Shown piece by piece: positions 16,423 through 26,100 of a DNA stretch of 64,000 bases; the first letter of the stretch is position 1; every line of letters starts with the position of its first letter. A model generated the notes under the pieces. That model did not search any database and was not told the origin of the DNA. It saw nothing but the letters and a program-made list of their open reading frames with translations. The stretch is from assembly GCA_020634035.1 (NCBI GenBank), contig JACKCM010000003.1:124001-188000 (forward strand). Direction: 5' to 3'. The position numbers were made by a program, and so were the translations under genes. Source of the DNA: Candidatus Obscuribacterales bacterium (GTDB lineage: Bacteria > Cyanobacteriota > Vampirovibrionia > Obscuribacterales > Obscuribacteraceae).

Positions 16423-18360
16423 ATGAGGACCGCTCGAAACCCGCTTCTATTGACAAGCCTGACCGCTTTAATGCTACTGGTGATATTCACATCATTTCTT
16501 ACTGCCTGTACCAATTCTGCGTCAACGACCGCATCCGGCAACAACTCGGCAGAGAAGAAGAAACCGGCCCTGCCCGTGGCCAATCCGGAGTATCCCGGTG
16601 ACTATAAAGTGGTGGAGTTCGACGGCAAGAAATTTCTGCAGGGGCGCTTTCCCCAGGGCGAATTCGGCGGCAGTTTAGTTCGCTCTCTGGTCGGCGCCGA
16701 CCCCAAGACTTTCAACGCCTGGGCAGCCAGCGACACAACCTCTTCGGGCATCGCCGGTCTGATGTTTGCCTCTTTGATGGTCACCGATATGTACAATGGC
16801 GAAGTCAAACCTTATTTAGCCGAAGCCTTCTCGGTCGATGAAGATGGTGTCACATATACCACCACTCTCAGAGAAGGATTGACCTGGAGTGACGGCAAAC
16901 CGATAACTTCCGCCGATATAGAATTCACCTGGAATACCATCGTAGCAGGAGGCTACGGCAATAGCTCTCTGCGCGATGTCACTGCCGTGGACGGCGTCCC
17001 GCCCCGGGTGACCTCCGTCGATGAACGCACCAACAAATATGTAACCGCCAAGAAATTTGCTCCTTTCATGCGTGTTCTAGGAGCGATTCCGATTGCGCCC
17101 AAACATGTGGTCGAGCCGATAATCAAAGGCAAAGACGGTCGCAAACGCTTTCAAGGCTTCTGGGGAGCGAATATAGATCCAGAGACCCTGGTCGTCAGTG
17201 GTCCTTTTATTCTAGAGCGTTTCATTCCGAGCCAGAGAGTCGAGCTAAAACGCAACGACAGCTTTTTTATGGTGGATACCAGAGGCAAAAGACTGCCTTA
17301 TTTAGATAAACTAGTCTATGTTTTCGTACCCGACGTCCAGGCCAATCTGCTCAAGTTCAAGGGCAAAGAGATAGATATCACCCAGGTACGCTCAAGAGAT
17401 ACCTTCGAGTTGATGAAAGAAAGAGAGAGCGGCAATTTCTCTTTGCATAACCTGGGACAGTCTCTGGGTTCGGTCTTCTTGATGTTCAACATGAACAGAA
17501 GAGTAGATCCAAAAACAAAGAAACCTTACGTAAATCCGGTTAAATCAGCCTGGTTCAATGATGTCAACTTCCGCCAGGCGGTTAATCATATCCTCAACCG
17601 CGATGCCATGGTAGCGAATTATTTCAAGGGCCTTGGCTATCCTGCTTTCACCACCATCTCTCCGGTCAGTCCGTTTTTCAACAACCAGCTCAAGGGCTTT
17701 GAACCTGGTGTCGATTATGCCATGGAGCTTCTGAAAAAATCCGGCTTTAAAAAAGACGAGACAGGGCGACTGGTGGATAAAGACGGACATGAGGTCGAGT
17801 TCGACCTGGTCACCATGGCAGGTGGCACCTTTTTGCCCACCATCGGCAATATGGCCATTGAAGACATGAAGAAACTGGGAATGAAGGTCAACTTCCAGGA
17901 ACTCAACTTCAACATTTTGATGGACAAAGTGCATACCTCCTGCGACTGGGATGCGGGTATCTATGCCCTGAGCGGCGGAGATCCTTTTGAGCCGAACGAC
18001 GGAGCCAATGTCTACCGAAGCAACGGTCGGCTGCATCTATTTGATCAAAGACAGCCCGATGAAGGCGGTGAAATCGTGGTTGAAGATGCCAGGGAATGGG
18101 AGAAGCGTATTGACAGCATTTTTTCAGAAGGTGCCACCACTCTCGATAAGAACAAGCGAAAAGAGCTCTATGACGAATTTCAAAAGATCCTCTACGAGCA
18201 GGCCCCCTTTGTTTATCTGTGCGATGCCATGAACATAATCGGCGCCAGAAATACGATTAAAAACTACCAGCCCACTCAGCTTTCTCAACTGGTTCTCGGT
18301 CTTCATAATATAGAAGAGATCTGGTTGGAAAAGAACAAAGGAAAAACTGATGAAAAATAA
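16423..18360 (+). CDS. ABC transporter substrate-binding lipoprotein (peptide/nickel family 5), first copy
   Basis: 645 aa. The lipoprotein signal ends at a lipobox (FLTAC), so the mature protein should be anchored by lipid. The rest is a family 5 solute-binding protein with the landmark PYLAEAFSVDEDGVTYTTTL, LTWSDGKPITSADIEFTW and NFRQAVNHILNRDAM segments. It delivers an oligopeptide, or possibly another ligand, to the permeases encoded downstream. RBS AAAGGTG precedes the ATG. It overlaps the second binding-protein gene by 11 bases and is clearly paralogous to it. Confidence 0.93.
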   Translation: MRTARNPLLLTSLTALMLLVIFTSFLTACTNSASTTASGNNSAEKKKPALPVANPEYPGDYKVVEFDGKKFLQGRFPQGEFGGSLVRSLVGADPKTFNAWAASDTTSSGIAGLMFASLMVTDMYNGEVKPYLAEAFSVDEDGVTYTTTLREGLTWSDGKPITSADIEFTWNTIVAGGYGNSSLRDVTAVDGVPPRVTSVDERTNKYVTAKKFAPFMRVLGAIPIAPKHVVEPIIKGKDGRKRFQGFWGANIDPETLVVSGPFILERFIPSQRVELKRNDSFFMVDTRGKRLPYLDKLVYVFVPDVQANLLKFKGKEIDITQVRSRDTFELMKERESGNFSLHNLGQSLGSVFLMFNMNRRVDPKTKKPYVNPVKSAWFNDVNFRQAVNHILNRDAMVANYFKGLGYPAFTTISPVSPFFNNQLKGFEPGVDYAMELLKKSGFKKDETGRLVDKDGHEVEFDLVTMAGGTFLPTIGNMAIEDMKKLGMKVNFQELNFNILMDKVHTSCDWDAGIYALSGGDPFEPNDGANVYRSNGRLHLFDQRQPDEGGEIVVEDAREWEKRIDSIFSEGATTLDKNKRKELYDEFQKILYEQAPFVYLCDAMNIIGARNTIKNYQPTQLSQLVLGLHNIEEIWLEKNKGKTDEK

Positions 18361-20482
18361 CAGGGGTCTTTATCTACGGTTTTTGCTGAGCTCAGTAAGC
18401 TTGTTTCTGCTCTGGTCTTGCAACGCCAAGCAGGCTGCTGAAACCTCGGCAGAGAAGATAGAGAAACCGGTGATCGAGAAACCGGTGGTCAAGACTGCCG
18501 AAGAACCTGATTCTGTAGACGAGTTCGCCGAAGAAGAGAGTTCAGGAGGAGAAGAAAGCGACAACAGCTCCTTAGCGGATCAACTGCTCGAATTTCAGTT
18601 TTCGACCTTCGCACCATCGGAGAAAGAATCAGGAAAAGCCCTCACCGAGGTCGAGAAACGACGTTTGCTGGCAACTGCCAAGATTCTCCAGGCAGCCAGA
18701 ACGACTGTTCCCGATCCTGGTCCTTATAAATTGGTCGAACTCGAAGGCGGTGCCGAAGTCTGGCAGGCCAGGGGAGACAAAGGTCAGTTCGGAGGAGTTC
18801 TCACTCTCTCGACTTTCGGCTCCGGTCCCAAGACGTTCAATGTCTGGGCCGCCAACGATGCCCAGAGCCACGGACTGGGTTTGCTGATGTTCGATCCTCT
18901 GGTCGAGGTGGACGCCTGGACCGGAGAGATGCAGCCTAAATTAGCTAAAAGCTTCAAACTGAGTGATGACAAGCTCGAATACACAATAACTCTGCGCAAT
19001 GGACTGGTCTGGTCCGATGGCCATCCACTCACCGCCGACGATGTCATCTATACTTTCAACACTCTCATTAAAAAAGGCTACGGTGCCGGAAGCTGCAGCG
19101 CCCGCGATACACTGGCTCACAAAGGCTTCTTTCCGGAAGTGACCAAGGTGGACAATCTCACCGTCAAGTTCAAGACCCGGGAGCCGTTCTCGCCATTTTT
19201 AAATGGAATCCACAACGTAGCTATAGCTCCCAAACATATTCTATCGGCAATTACCAAGAAGCCGATGCAAGAGTTCCACGGATTCTGGGACATCAACTGC
19301 GATCCTGAGACCATGGTGGTCAGCGGGCCTTTCAAACTGAAGCGCTATGTTGCCGGTCAGAGGGTGGAGATGGTGCGCAACTCGCGCTATTCGATGGTGG
19401 ACAAAGACGGACGCAGACTGCCTTATCTAGACAAATTCGTAGAGGTGATCGTTCCTGATCAAAACACTCAGATTTTGAAATTCTATGGCGGAGAGCTGGA
19501 CTTTCTCGATATCAAAAGCGTGCGTGGACTGGACGCTGCCTTGATGAAACAGCGCGAGAAGACTAACAACTTCACCATGTACAATCTCGGGCCCGATGAC
19601 GGCACCACCTTCATCATGTTCAACATGAACAGAAGAAACAATCCCGAGACAGGTAAGCCCTATGTAAATCCGATGAAGCGCAAATGGTTCAACAATCTCT
19701 ATTTCCGCCAGGCGGTCAGTCATGCCATAGACCGACAGAAGCTGGTGGACAATATCTTGAAGGGTGTGGGTATTCCTATATTCGCCCATTATTCTGCCGG
19801 TTCACTCTGGTACGCAAAAGACCTCAAGCATTATGGACAGGATCTGAATTTAGCAAAACAGTTGCTTGAGAAGGGCGGCTTTCAACTGAAAGACAAACAG
19901 CTCTTCGATTCTGACGACAACCCGGTCGAATTCGTCTTGCAGACCAACTCAGGCAACTCGGCCCGGGATGGAACCTGTGTGATGATTCAAAACGACCTGG
20001 CTAAATTAGGTATAAAAGTCAACTATCAACCGGTGGACTTCAACATCCTGATCAACGCCATCAACCACAAGCTCGATTGGGATGCGGTGCTCATGGGTCT
20101 GACCGGAAACAAGATAGAACCCTATGACTCTGCCAACGTCTGGAAGTCCGGCGGTCGGATGCATATGTTCGATCAGCGGTTGCCTGACTCCGAAGGCAAT
20201 GTGTCCGTCACCGACGCCCGTATATGGGAGAAAGAGATAGATCAATGCTTCGACCAGGGTGCCACCACTTTCGACAGCAAGAAGCGCCACCAGTTCTTCG
20301 ATAAGTTCCAGGCGATCGCCTATGACAAGGTGCCGTTTATCTATTTGTATTCTATGCTCGACATAGCAGCGGCACGCAATACCATCGGCAATTACCGTCC
20401 TACGCCCATAGGCATCTACTACACTCCGAAAGGGACTTTCCACAACATAGAAGAGATCTACAAGACCGACGGAGGCAAATGA
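18350..20482 (+). CDS. ABC transporter substrate-binding lipoprotein (peptide/nickel family 5), second copy
   Basis: 710 aa. The signal peptide ends at a probable lipobox (LLWSC). An acidic, Glu/Ser-rich linker of about 60 residues follows, then a family 5 binding domain strongly similar to the preceding gene. Shared stretches include the MFNMNRR motif, RLPYLDK and HMFDQRLPD versus HLFDQRQPD. The tandem arrangement points to local duplication, perhaps with divergence in ligand specificity. The downstream permease starts four bases after its stop. Confidence 0.93.
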   Translation: MKNNRGLYLRFLLSSVSLFLLWSCNAKQAAETSAEKIEKPVIEKPVVKTAEEPDSVDEFAEEESSGGEESDNSSLADQLLEFQFSTFAPSEKESGKALTEVEKRRLLATAKILQAARTTVPDPGPYKLVELEGGAEVWQARGDKGQFGGVLTLSTFGSGPKTFNVWAANDAQSHGLGLLMFDPLVEVDAWTGEMQPKLAKSFKLSDDKLEYTITLRNGLVWSDGHPLTADDVIYTFNTLIKKGYGAGSCSARDTLAHKGFFPEVTKVDNLTVKFKTREPFSPFLNGIHNVAIAPKHILSAITKKPMQEFHGFWDINCDPETMVVSGPFKLKRYVAGQRVEMVRNSRYSMVDKDGRRLPYLDKFVEVIVPDQNTQILKFYGGELDFLDIKSVRGLDAALMKQREKTNNFTMYNLGPDDGTTFIMFNMNRRNNPETGKPYVNPMKRKWFNNLYFRQAVSHAIDRQKLVDNILKGVGIPIFAHYSAGSLWYAKDLKHYGQDLNLAKQLLEKGGFQLKDKQLFDSDDNPVEFVLQTNSGNSARDGTCVMIQNDLAKLGIKVNYQPVDFNILINAINHKLDWDAVLMGLTGNKIEPYDSANVWKSGGRMHMFDQRLPDSEGNVSVTDARIWEKEIDQCFDQGATTFDSKKRHQFFDKFQAIAYDKVPFIYLYSMLDIAAARNTIGNYRPTPIGIYYTPKGTFHNIEEIYKTDGGK

Positions 20483-20486
20483 TACG

Positions 20487-21458
20487 GTGTCGATCCCGGT
20501 CTATATTCTGAAAAGAGCGCTCCAGGCCGTTCCGCTTCTCTTCTTAATTTCTCTCATGGCTTTCACCATGTTGAAAGTCGCTCCGGTAGATCCTCTTGCC
20601 CATTTAAGGGCCAATCCGGCCATCTCTCAACAGGCGATAAAGGACGAAGAAGAGAGACTGGGTCTGAACAAACCGCCTCATATTCAATACTACATATGGC
20701 TACGGAATCTAGCCGAAGGAGATCTCGGAGTCTCCACCACCGGTGGCTCGGTATTCGAACTACTCAAACAGAGAGCCGGCAATACTCTGATGCTGAGCGT
20801 GCTCACCATCATCGCCACCTGGTTAATAGCCATTCCGGCAGGCACCTATGCCGCCATTCACCGGGGTAAATTCGTAGACAAGTTTTTTGGAATTGTCACC
20901 GCCATGGGCATGTCCATGCCCACATTTCTATCCAGTCTACTTCTACTTATGTTTGCCCTGGGCACCGGTCTGCTGCCCATAGGCGGGCTCACCAGTCCGG
21001 ATTTCTTCGAACGAGATCCATTCGGTCAGGCATTGGATCTGGCGCACCATCTAATTATTCCGGTCACGGTGCTTACCTTCTTCTCGCTGGCCACCATCCA
21101 GCGACAGATGCGCGGCAGCCTTCTGGATGTCCTGCGCAAAGAGTATGTCCGCACGGCAAGAGCCAAAGGTCTTTCGGAGAACATAGTAATTTATAAGCAC
21201 GCGGTAAGAAACGCTATCAATCCGCTAATAACTTTATTCGGTTTCGAATTCGCTTCTTTGCTCAGCGGCTCGGCACTGGCCGAGATGGTGCTGGCCTATC
21301 CCGGTCTGGGCAGGCTCACCCTCGAAGGGGTGCTCACAAAGGACATGAATCTGGTGATGGCGTCGATTATGCTCGGAGCGCTGATGCTAATCCTGGGCAA
21401 TCTTGTGGCGGACGTGCTCTTAAAAGTAACCGATCCGAGAATCAGTTTAGAGAGTTAG
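20487..21458 (+). CDS. ABC transporter permease, DppB/OppB type
   Basis: 323-aa inner-membrane permease of a peptide/nickel importer. It has six predicted membrane segments and the EAA-type loop (VRTARAKGLSENIVIYKHAVRNAINPL) that contacts the ATPase. The start is GTG, with GGAGG 11 bases upstream inside the end of the preceding gene. It should pair with the next gene's product. Ligand is unknown; homology to dipeptide permeases is the only guide. Confidence 0.94.
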   Translation: MSIPVYILKRALQAVPLLFLISLMAFTMLKVAPVDPLAHLRANPAISQQAIKDEEERLGLNKPPHIQYYIWLRNLAEGDLGVSTTGGSVFELLKQRAGNTLMLSVLTIIATWLIAIPAGTYAAIHRGKFVDKFFGIVTAMGMSMPTFLSSLLLLMFALGTGLLPIGGLTSPDFFERDPFGQALDLAHHLIIPVTVLTFFSLATIQRQMRGSLLDVLRKEYVRTARAKGLSENIVIYKHAVRNAINPLITLFGFEFASLLSGSALAEMVLAYPGLGRLTLEGVLTKDMNLVMASIMLGALMLILGNLVADVLLKVTDPRISLES

Positions 21459-21467
21459 GGGTAGGAA

Positions 21468-22580
21468 GTGACTGTAGTGGCAAGCGCAAGCCAGAATTCG
21501 ACCAAGAGAAGACGCACAGCCTGGCAGAGGCTCTGGGCGGATCCGGTGGCCAGGGTGTCTTTGATTGTCCTCGCCCTCCTTTATGGAAGCGCCTTTCTTG
21601 CTGATTCAATTTCGCCCTATTCCATGCACTTCAACGATCCGGATCTGGCCAATGCTCCTCCCACCGTTGTTCATTTCACCGATGAGAATGGCTCTATCTG
21701 CTGGCCCTATGTCTATACGGTGGAGCGCACTTTCGAGGTAGAGACTTTCAAACAGTCTTATCTGGAGAATACCGCAAAAAAATATCCTATCCGGCTTTTT
21801 GAAAGAGGAGAGAGCTATCGATTTCTTGGCCTCATCCCCATGGATATTCACCTCTTTTCAGTTCAGGAACCAGCCAGAATATTTCTACTGGGCTCGGATA
21901 TAAACGGTAGAGACAGTTTTTCGAGACTGTTTTTCGGTGCCCAGAAAAGTCTTACCATAGGTTTTCTCGGTCTTCTGATTGCCTTTCCGATTGGTATTGT
22001 CTATGGCGGCATCTCCGGATTTTTCGGAGGCATAGTAGATACGATCATGATGCGCGTCGCCGAAGCGATCATGTCTATCCCGGGCTTCTATCTGCTTATC
22101 GGCCTGGCGGCGATCCTGCCTCCTTCCATGTCCAGCTCCCAGCGCTTTGCCCTGATCACCGTAATTCTCTCTTTTATCGGCTGGGCTGGACTATCTCGGG
22201 TAATCCGGGGCATGGTTCTGGCAGTCCGAGAAGAGGAGTTCGTCCAGGCTGCCAAAGCAGCAGGTATGTCGGAGTTAAAGACAATTTTGATCCATGTCAT
22301 TCCCCAGACCGCCAGTTTCATTATCGTGGCAGCAACCCTGCGGGTGCCCGGCTTTATACTCTCGGAAAGCGGGCTCTCTTTCATCGGTCTGGGTATTCAA
22401 CAACCTGATGCGAGCTGGGGCAATATGTTGAAATTCGCCATGGACAATGTCAACGATCTTCTCAACCAACCCTGGTTGATTACCCCGGGCATCCTGATTT
22501 TCATCACCATCTTGTGTTTCAATACTGTCGGTGACACGCTTCGAGATGTGCTCGATCCAAAAATGCAAGGGGTCTCCTGA
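21468..22580 (+). CDS. ABC transporter permease, DppC/OppC type
   Basis: 370 aa. The first membrane helix (residues about 31-48) is followed by a long periplasmic segment of about 100 residues before the core helices. This is longer than in E. coli DppC but seen in some OppC relatives. The EAA loop reads VQAAKAAGMSELKTILIHVIPQT, and SGLSFIGLGIQQPDASWGNML is diagnostic. The start is GTG. No DppD/DppF ATPase genes follow, so the ATPases must be encoded elsewhere. Confidence 0.94.
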   Translation: MTVVASASQNSTKRRRTAWQRLWADPVARVSLIVLALLYGSAFLADSISPYSMHFNDPDLANAPPTVVHFTDENGSICWPYVYTVERTFEVETFKQSYLENTAKKYPIRLFERGESYRFLGLIPMDIHLFSVQEPARIFLLGSDINGRDSFSRLFFGAQKSLTIGFLGLLIAFPIGIVYGGISGFFGGIVDTIMMRVAEAIMSIPGFYLLIGLAAILPPSMSSSQRFALITVILSFIGWAGLSRVIRGMVLAVREEEFVQAAKAAGMSELKTILIHVIPQTASFIIVAATLRVPGFILSESGLSFIGLGIQQPDASWGNMLKFAMDNVNDLLNQPWLITPGILIFITILCFNTVGDTLRDVLDPKMQGVS

Positions 22581-22582
22581 GG

Positions 22583-22831
22583 ATGGCAGAATATTTCGAT
22601 CCACAAATCTATATCGCCGTCCTCGTCTTGTTGGCCGCGGGCACCTCGGCTCTGACCATCTATGCGGTGAGCACCGGCCGGGGTAAAGGACGCTTCCTTT
22701 GCCAGGATTGCCGATTCAACAACTCAAAAGACTGCTTAAAAAATGAAAGGCCCATGGCCTTCGAATGCACCAGCTACCGAACCCGGGAACTGCCTGCAAA
22801 ACGAAAAGAAGAAAAGCCGGAAAAGAGCTGA
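22583..22831 (+). CDS. Small membrane protein with a four-cysteine cluster
   Basis: 82 aa. An N-terminal membrane helix (IYIAVLVLLAAGTSALTIYAV) is followed by FLCQDCRFNNSKDCLKN and FECTSYR. That gives a CxxC plus two further cysteines, a plausible metal or iron-sulfur site, and a Lys/Glu-rich tail. It starts two bases after the permease stop and so belongs to the transporter operon. Function unknown. Confidence 0.6.
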   Translation: MAEYFDPQIYIAVLVLLAAGTSALTIYAVSTGRGKGRFLCQDCRFNNSKDCLKNERPMAFECTSYRTRELPAKRKEEKPEKS

Positions 22832-22855
22832 CACCAAATATAATACTGCAAACTC

Positions 22856-22896
22856 AAACCCCTCTGCCGGTTCACCCACCGGACACAGAGGGGTTT
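22856..22896. terminator. Strong hairpin after the transporter operon
   Basis: AAACCCCTCTG and CAGAGGGGTTT form a perfect 11-base stem around a 19-base loop, 25 bases after the last transporter-operon gene. The T run beyond it is short (the stem ends GGGGTTT), so it may be a terminator of moderate strength or an mRNA-stabilising 3' hairpin. The rest of 22897-23107 holds nothing I recognise. Confidence 0.65.
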
Positions 22897-23107
22897 GCTC
22901 CTAGATCATTCCTCTTTCCAAAGATCGCTCCGTGTCAGCTCCAACACGTGAGACTTATTCGGGTCCAATACGGATTCCCGCTTTTGGAGAGCTAAATTGT
23001 TTCGGACGATCTATTAGTATTATAGCAAGTTTCCAAGAGCCGACAAGGCCCTGAGCCCAGATTAAATAGTTGTAAGGACCGCTCGTAATCTGCCTGAAAA
23101 GCCAATT

Positions 23108-26100
23108 TCAGCTTTGCTCTTCTTCCTTCTGCAGGATAGAAAGAAAGATCTTGACAAGACGAGAATCCCAGCGTTTGCCCGATGCACTCTGCAATTCTTG
23201 TAAGGCCTCTTCCTTTGTCAGCGCCTTTCTATAGGGTCTGTCGCTGGTCATGGCTATGTAGGAATCTACAAGAGAGACAATCTGAGCCTCCACCGGAATA
23301 TCCTGACCGCGCAATTTGTTGGGATAACCATTGCCGTCCCAGTGCTCGTGGCAAGCCGAAATTATCTGTGAAACTCTGAATAGAAGCTTGGCAGGCTCCA
23401 GTATCTTGGCACCGACCTGGGGTGCCTGCTCTATCAAGGCTCTTTCTTCGTCAGTCAAATCACCAGGTTTCTGGAGTATCTCTTTAGGAATGGTTATTTT
23501 GCCGAGATTACACAGCACCGCTGCCAGTGACACTATCTCGGCATGCTCTTTAGACAGATGCAGAGATTGAGCCATTCTAGAAGCATAGCCATAGACCCGT
23601 GGCGAGCGCTCGGTGCCGTAAGCATCTTTTTCCTCGAGGGTTTTAATCACCTGGGCAAGCAGCCCCAGAATGCCTTTCTGAGCGATCATCTCCAGGTCGA
23701 AAGAATGAATGCTATCGTCCATGCGCACCTTCTCGGCAGCGCTGGTACCATAACGATCGCGATCTTCCGCCTCTTTCGCCTCTTTTGATTTCTCCGGAAT
23801 AGCAATCTCAGTCCCCGACGGCATCAGGTCATCGGCCACGGTGCACACCTGATCGCGACCGCGGGTTTTGGCCAGATAGAGCGCCTTGTCGGCTAGTTCG
23901 AAGAGCTTCTCTTTGTCATCGGCATCCTGGGGGAATACAGCCACACCAAGAGAGGCCGTAACAGTGCCTACTCCTTCAACATGTTTCTCTCGAATCGAAG
24001 AGCAAATTCTCTCCGCCACCATTCGAGCCCATTTGAGATCGGTCTCCGGAAGCAGAACAACGAACTCTTCTCCCCCGAATCTTCCCACGGTATCTACATC
24101 ACGCACACTGCGTTTCAAGACCTTACCGATATGCTTGATCGCTTCGTCACCATAATGATGCCCGAGGTTATCGTTGATTTTTTTGAGGAAATCGAGGTCG
24201 ATGATGATGAACGAGAAGGGGTGACCGAATCGTTGATAACGATCTATCTCTTTAGAAAGCTGAGATTCGAAATGACGACGGTTGTGCAAGCCGGTCATCG
24301 GATCGGTTATCGCTTCCATCTCGACCTGATTGAAGAGTTCGGCGTGAGAGATGACCACCGCCACCCGGTCGGCAAGGTCGAGAACGAAATGTTCGTCCTT
24401 GGCCGAAAGCGGTCTGGACATCTCGGCAGAGATCATACAGAGGGCAGCTTTGAAATTACCGGCATAGTAAAGAGGGACAAGAGTGGCTGATTTAATCGCG
24501 TCAGTTATCGGAGCGTCACTATCATCTTTCAATCTGTCGATAATCTGATCGCGGCTCAGAAAGACGATTTGCCCTTGCTTCAACTCTTCTTTCAGGGCTC
24601 GCAAGAGAAACTCGCCGAGGTTTTCCGGCTCATGTTCACCGCCTTCCAGCAAATGTTCTTCTTGTTCGTTTCCATTGCCGGCACCGCTTCCATTCTCTTT
24701 TTCTTTTTCCGAAGGAGCGAGCCCTTTCTCTTTCGACTTTCCAAAAGAGTCGGACTGAACATCGAATAAGGCGCACACACATTGTTCGAGATCGAAATAG
24801 TCGTATATCGAATCTACTAAAGTCTCCATGATCTGGTCAGCACTCTTGAGAGACTTACGGATACCTTCTGTGACCCGGTTGATAATAGCCGCCCTGGTCT
24901 GATCCGAACGGATCTGCTGAATAGCCTGGTCGGCACGGATAACGTTGGACATATGTCCGGCAATGGTCAGACCCAGTTCTCTATCTTGCGGGCGGAAATC
25001 CGGTCGATTGGGAAGCCGCTTCCAGAGCCCGATCACACCCAGCCTGGTACCTTCGGAAGTAAGGGGCAGCACCAGCGCCATATCATGATGAAAGAAAGGA
25101 TCCGGTTTGCGGCTGTACTCCATATTGATCATCTTGCCGCGACCGGACTTGAAGACTTCTACAAAGGGGTTGTCGGTATTCTCTAGATCGACCGAATCAG
25201 AGCTAGTGTCTTTGGTCTGGGGTAAGAGTTCGTTCTGAGACTGATTGATCAAATAGATTTCTGAATGGCTGAAGCCCATGTGTTCCGCCACCAGCATTAC
25301 TGATTTGATCAGTGAATCCCTGGTGGTTATCCCCCGGGATTCTCGGAAGAGACTGGCGATTTCATTAATCAGCTTCATCTCCTGGGCGTCCATCTCGATT
25401 TTGCTTTGGTCGGCAGATTGTTGAACAACAACCGAGAGAACCTCAGCTACTTTCTGTAGAACAACGGCGTCGACAGTGCTCCATTCGCGGGCACCGGAAC
25501 ATTGCTGCAGTTCGAGGAAGCCCGAGAATATACCCCGGGAGCGAAGCTGAGCCATGAGCCTGGCATTGACACCACCAAGCTCAATCAAAGAAGAGAGGGT
25601 CGGGGAGACTTTATGCAGATTGGTGTCTTCAGAAGTATCCGGAATGCTGATCACACCAGCCCCGGTCTCATCCGGGAAGCGCGACAAGAACTCGAGTACG
25701 ATGGCGGTGGACTCTTGAGGAGAGAGCTTGTTGTCGACAAAAGCCTCTTTGCCGCTGGTGGCAAACTCGTTGGTGACCTTGAGATGATCTCCGTCAATCT
25801 GCCAGATCAACCCTCTTTCTGCCCCGGCAGTCTCGACAAGCTTTTCGATGGCGAACTGAAGAATAGATTGCAGATCGCTGGAGTGCCTCAGTTTACCGAT
25901 GATATCGGAAATAATCGTCTGGGCGGCTACTGGTATGACCGGTACGTGTTCACCGGTCTCCTCCGGTCCTGGCTGGGTCTCCGGTGCCCCCACGGCTGTT
26001 TTGCGACTGCCGCCGGCTCCGTCATCATCGGTGGAAGTTTTGAGCTGAGGCGCATCGCGACCGGTGACAATAGGCTGATTCTGAATCTGAACCGCCATGG

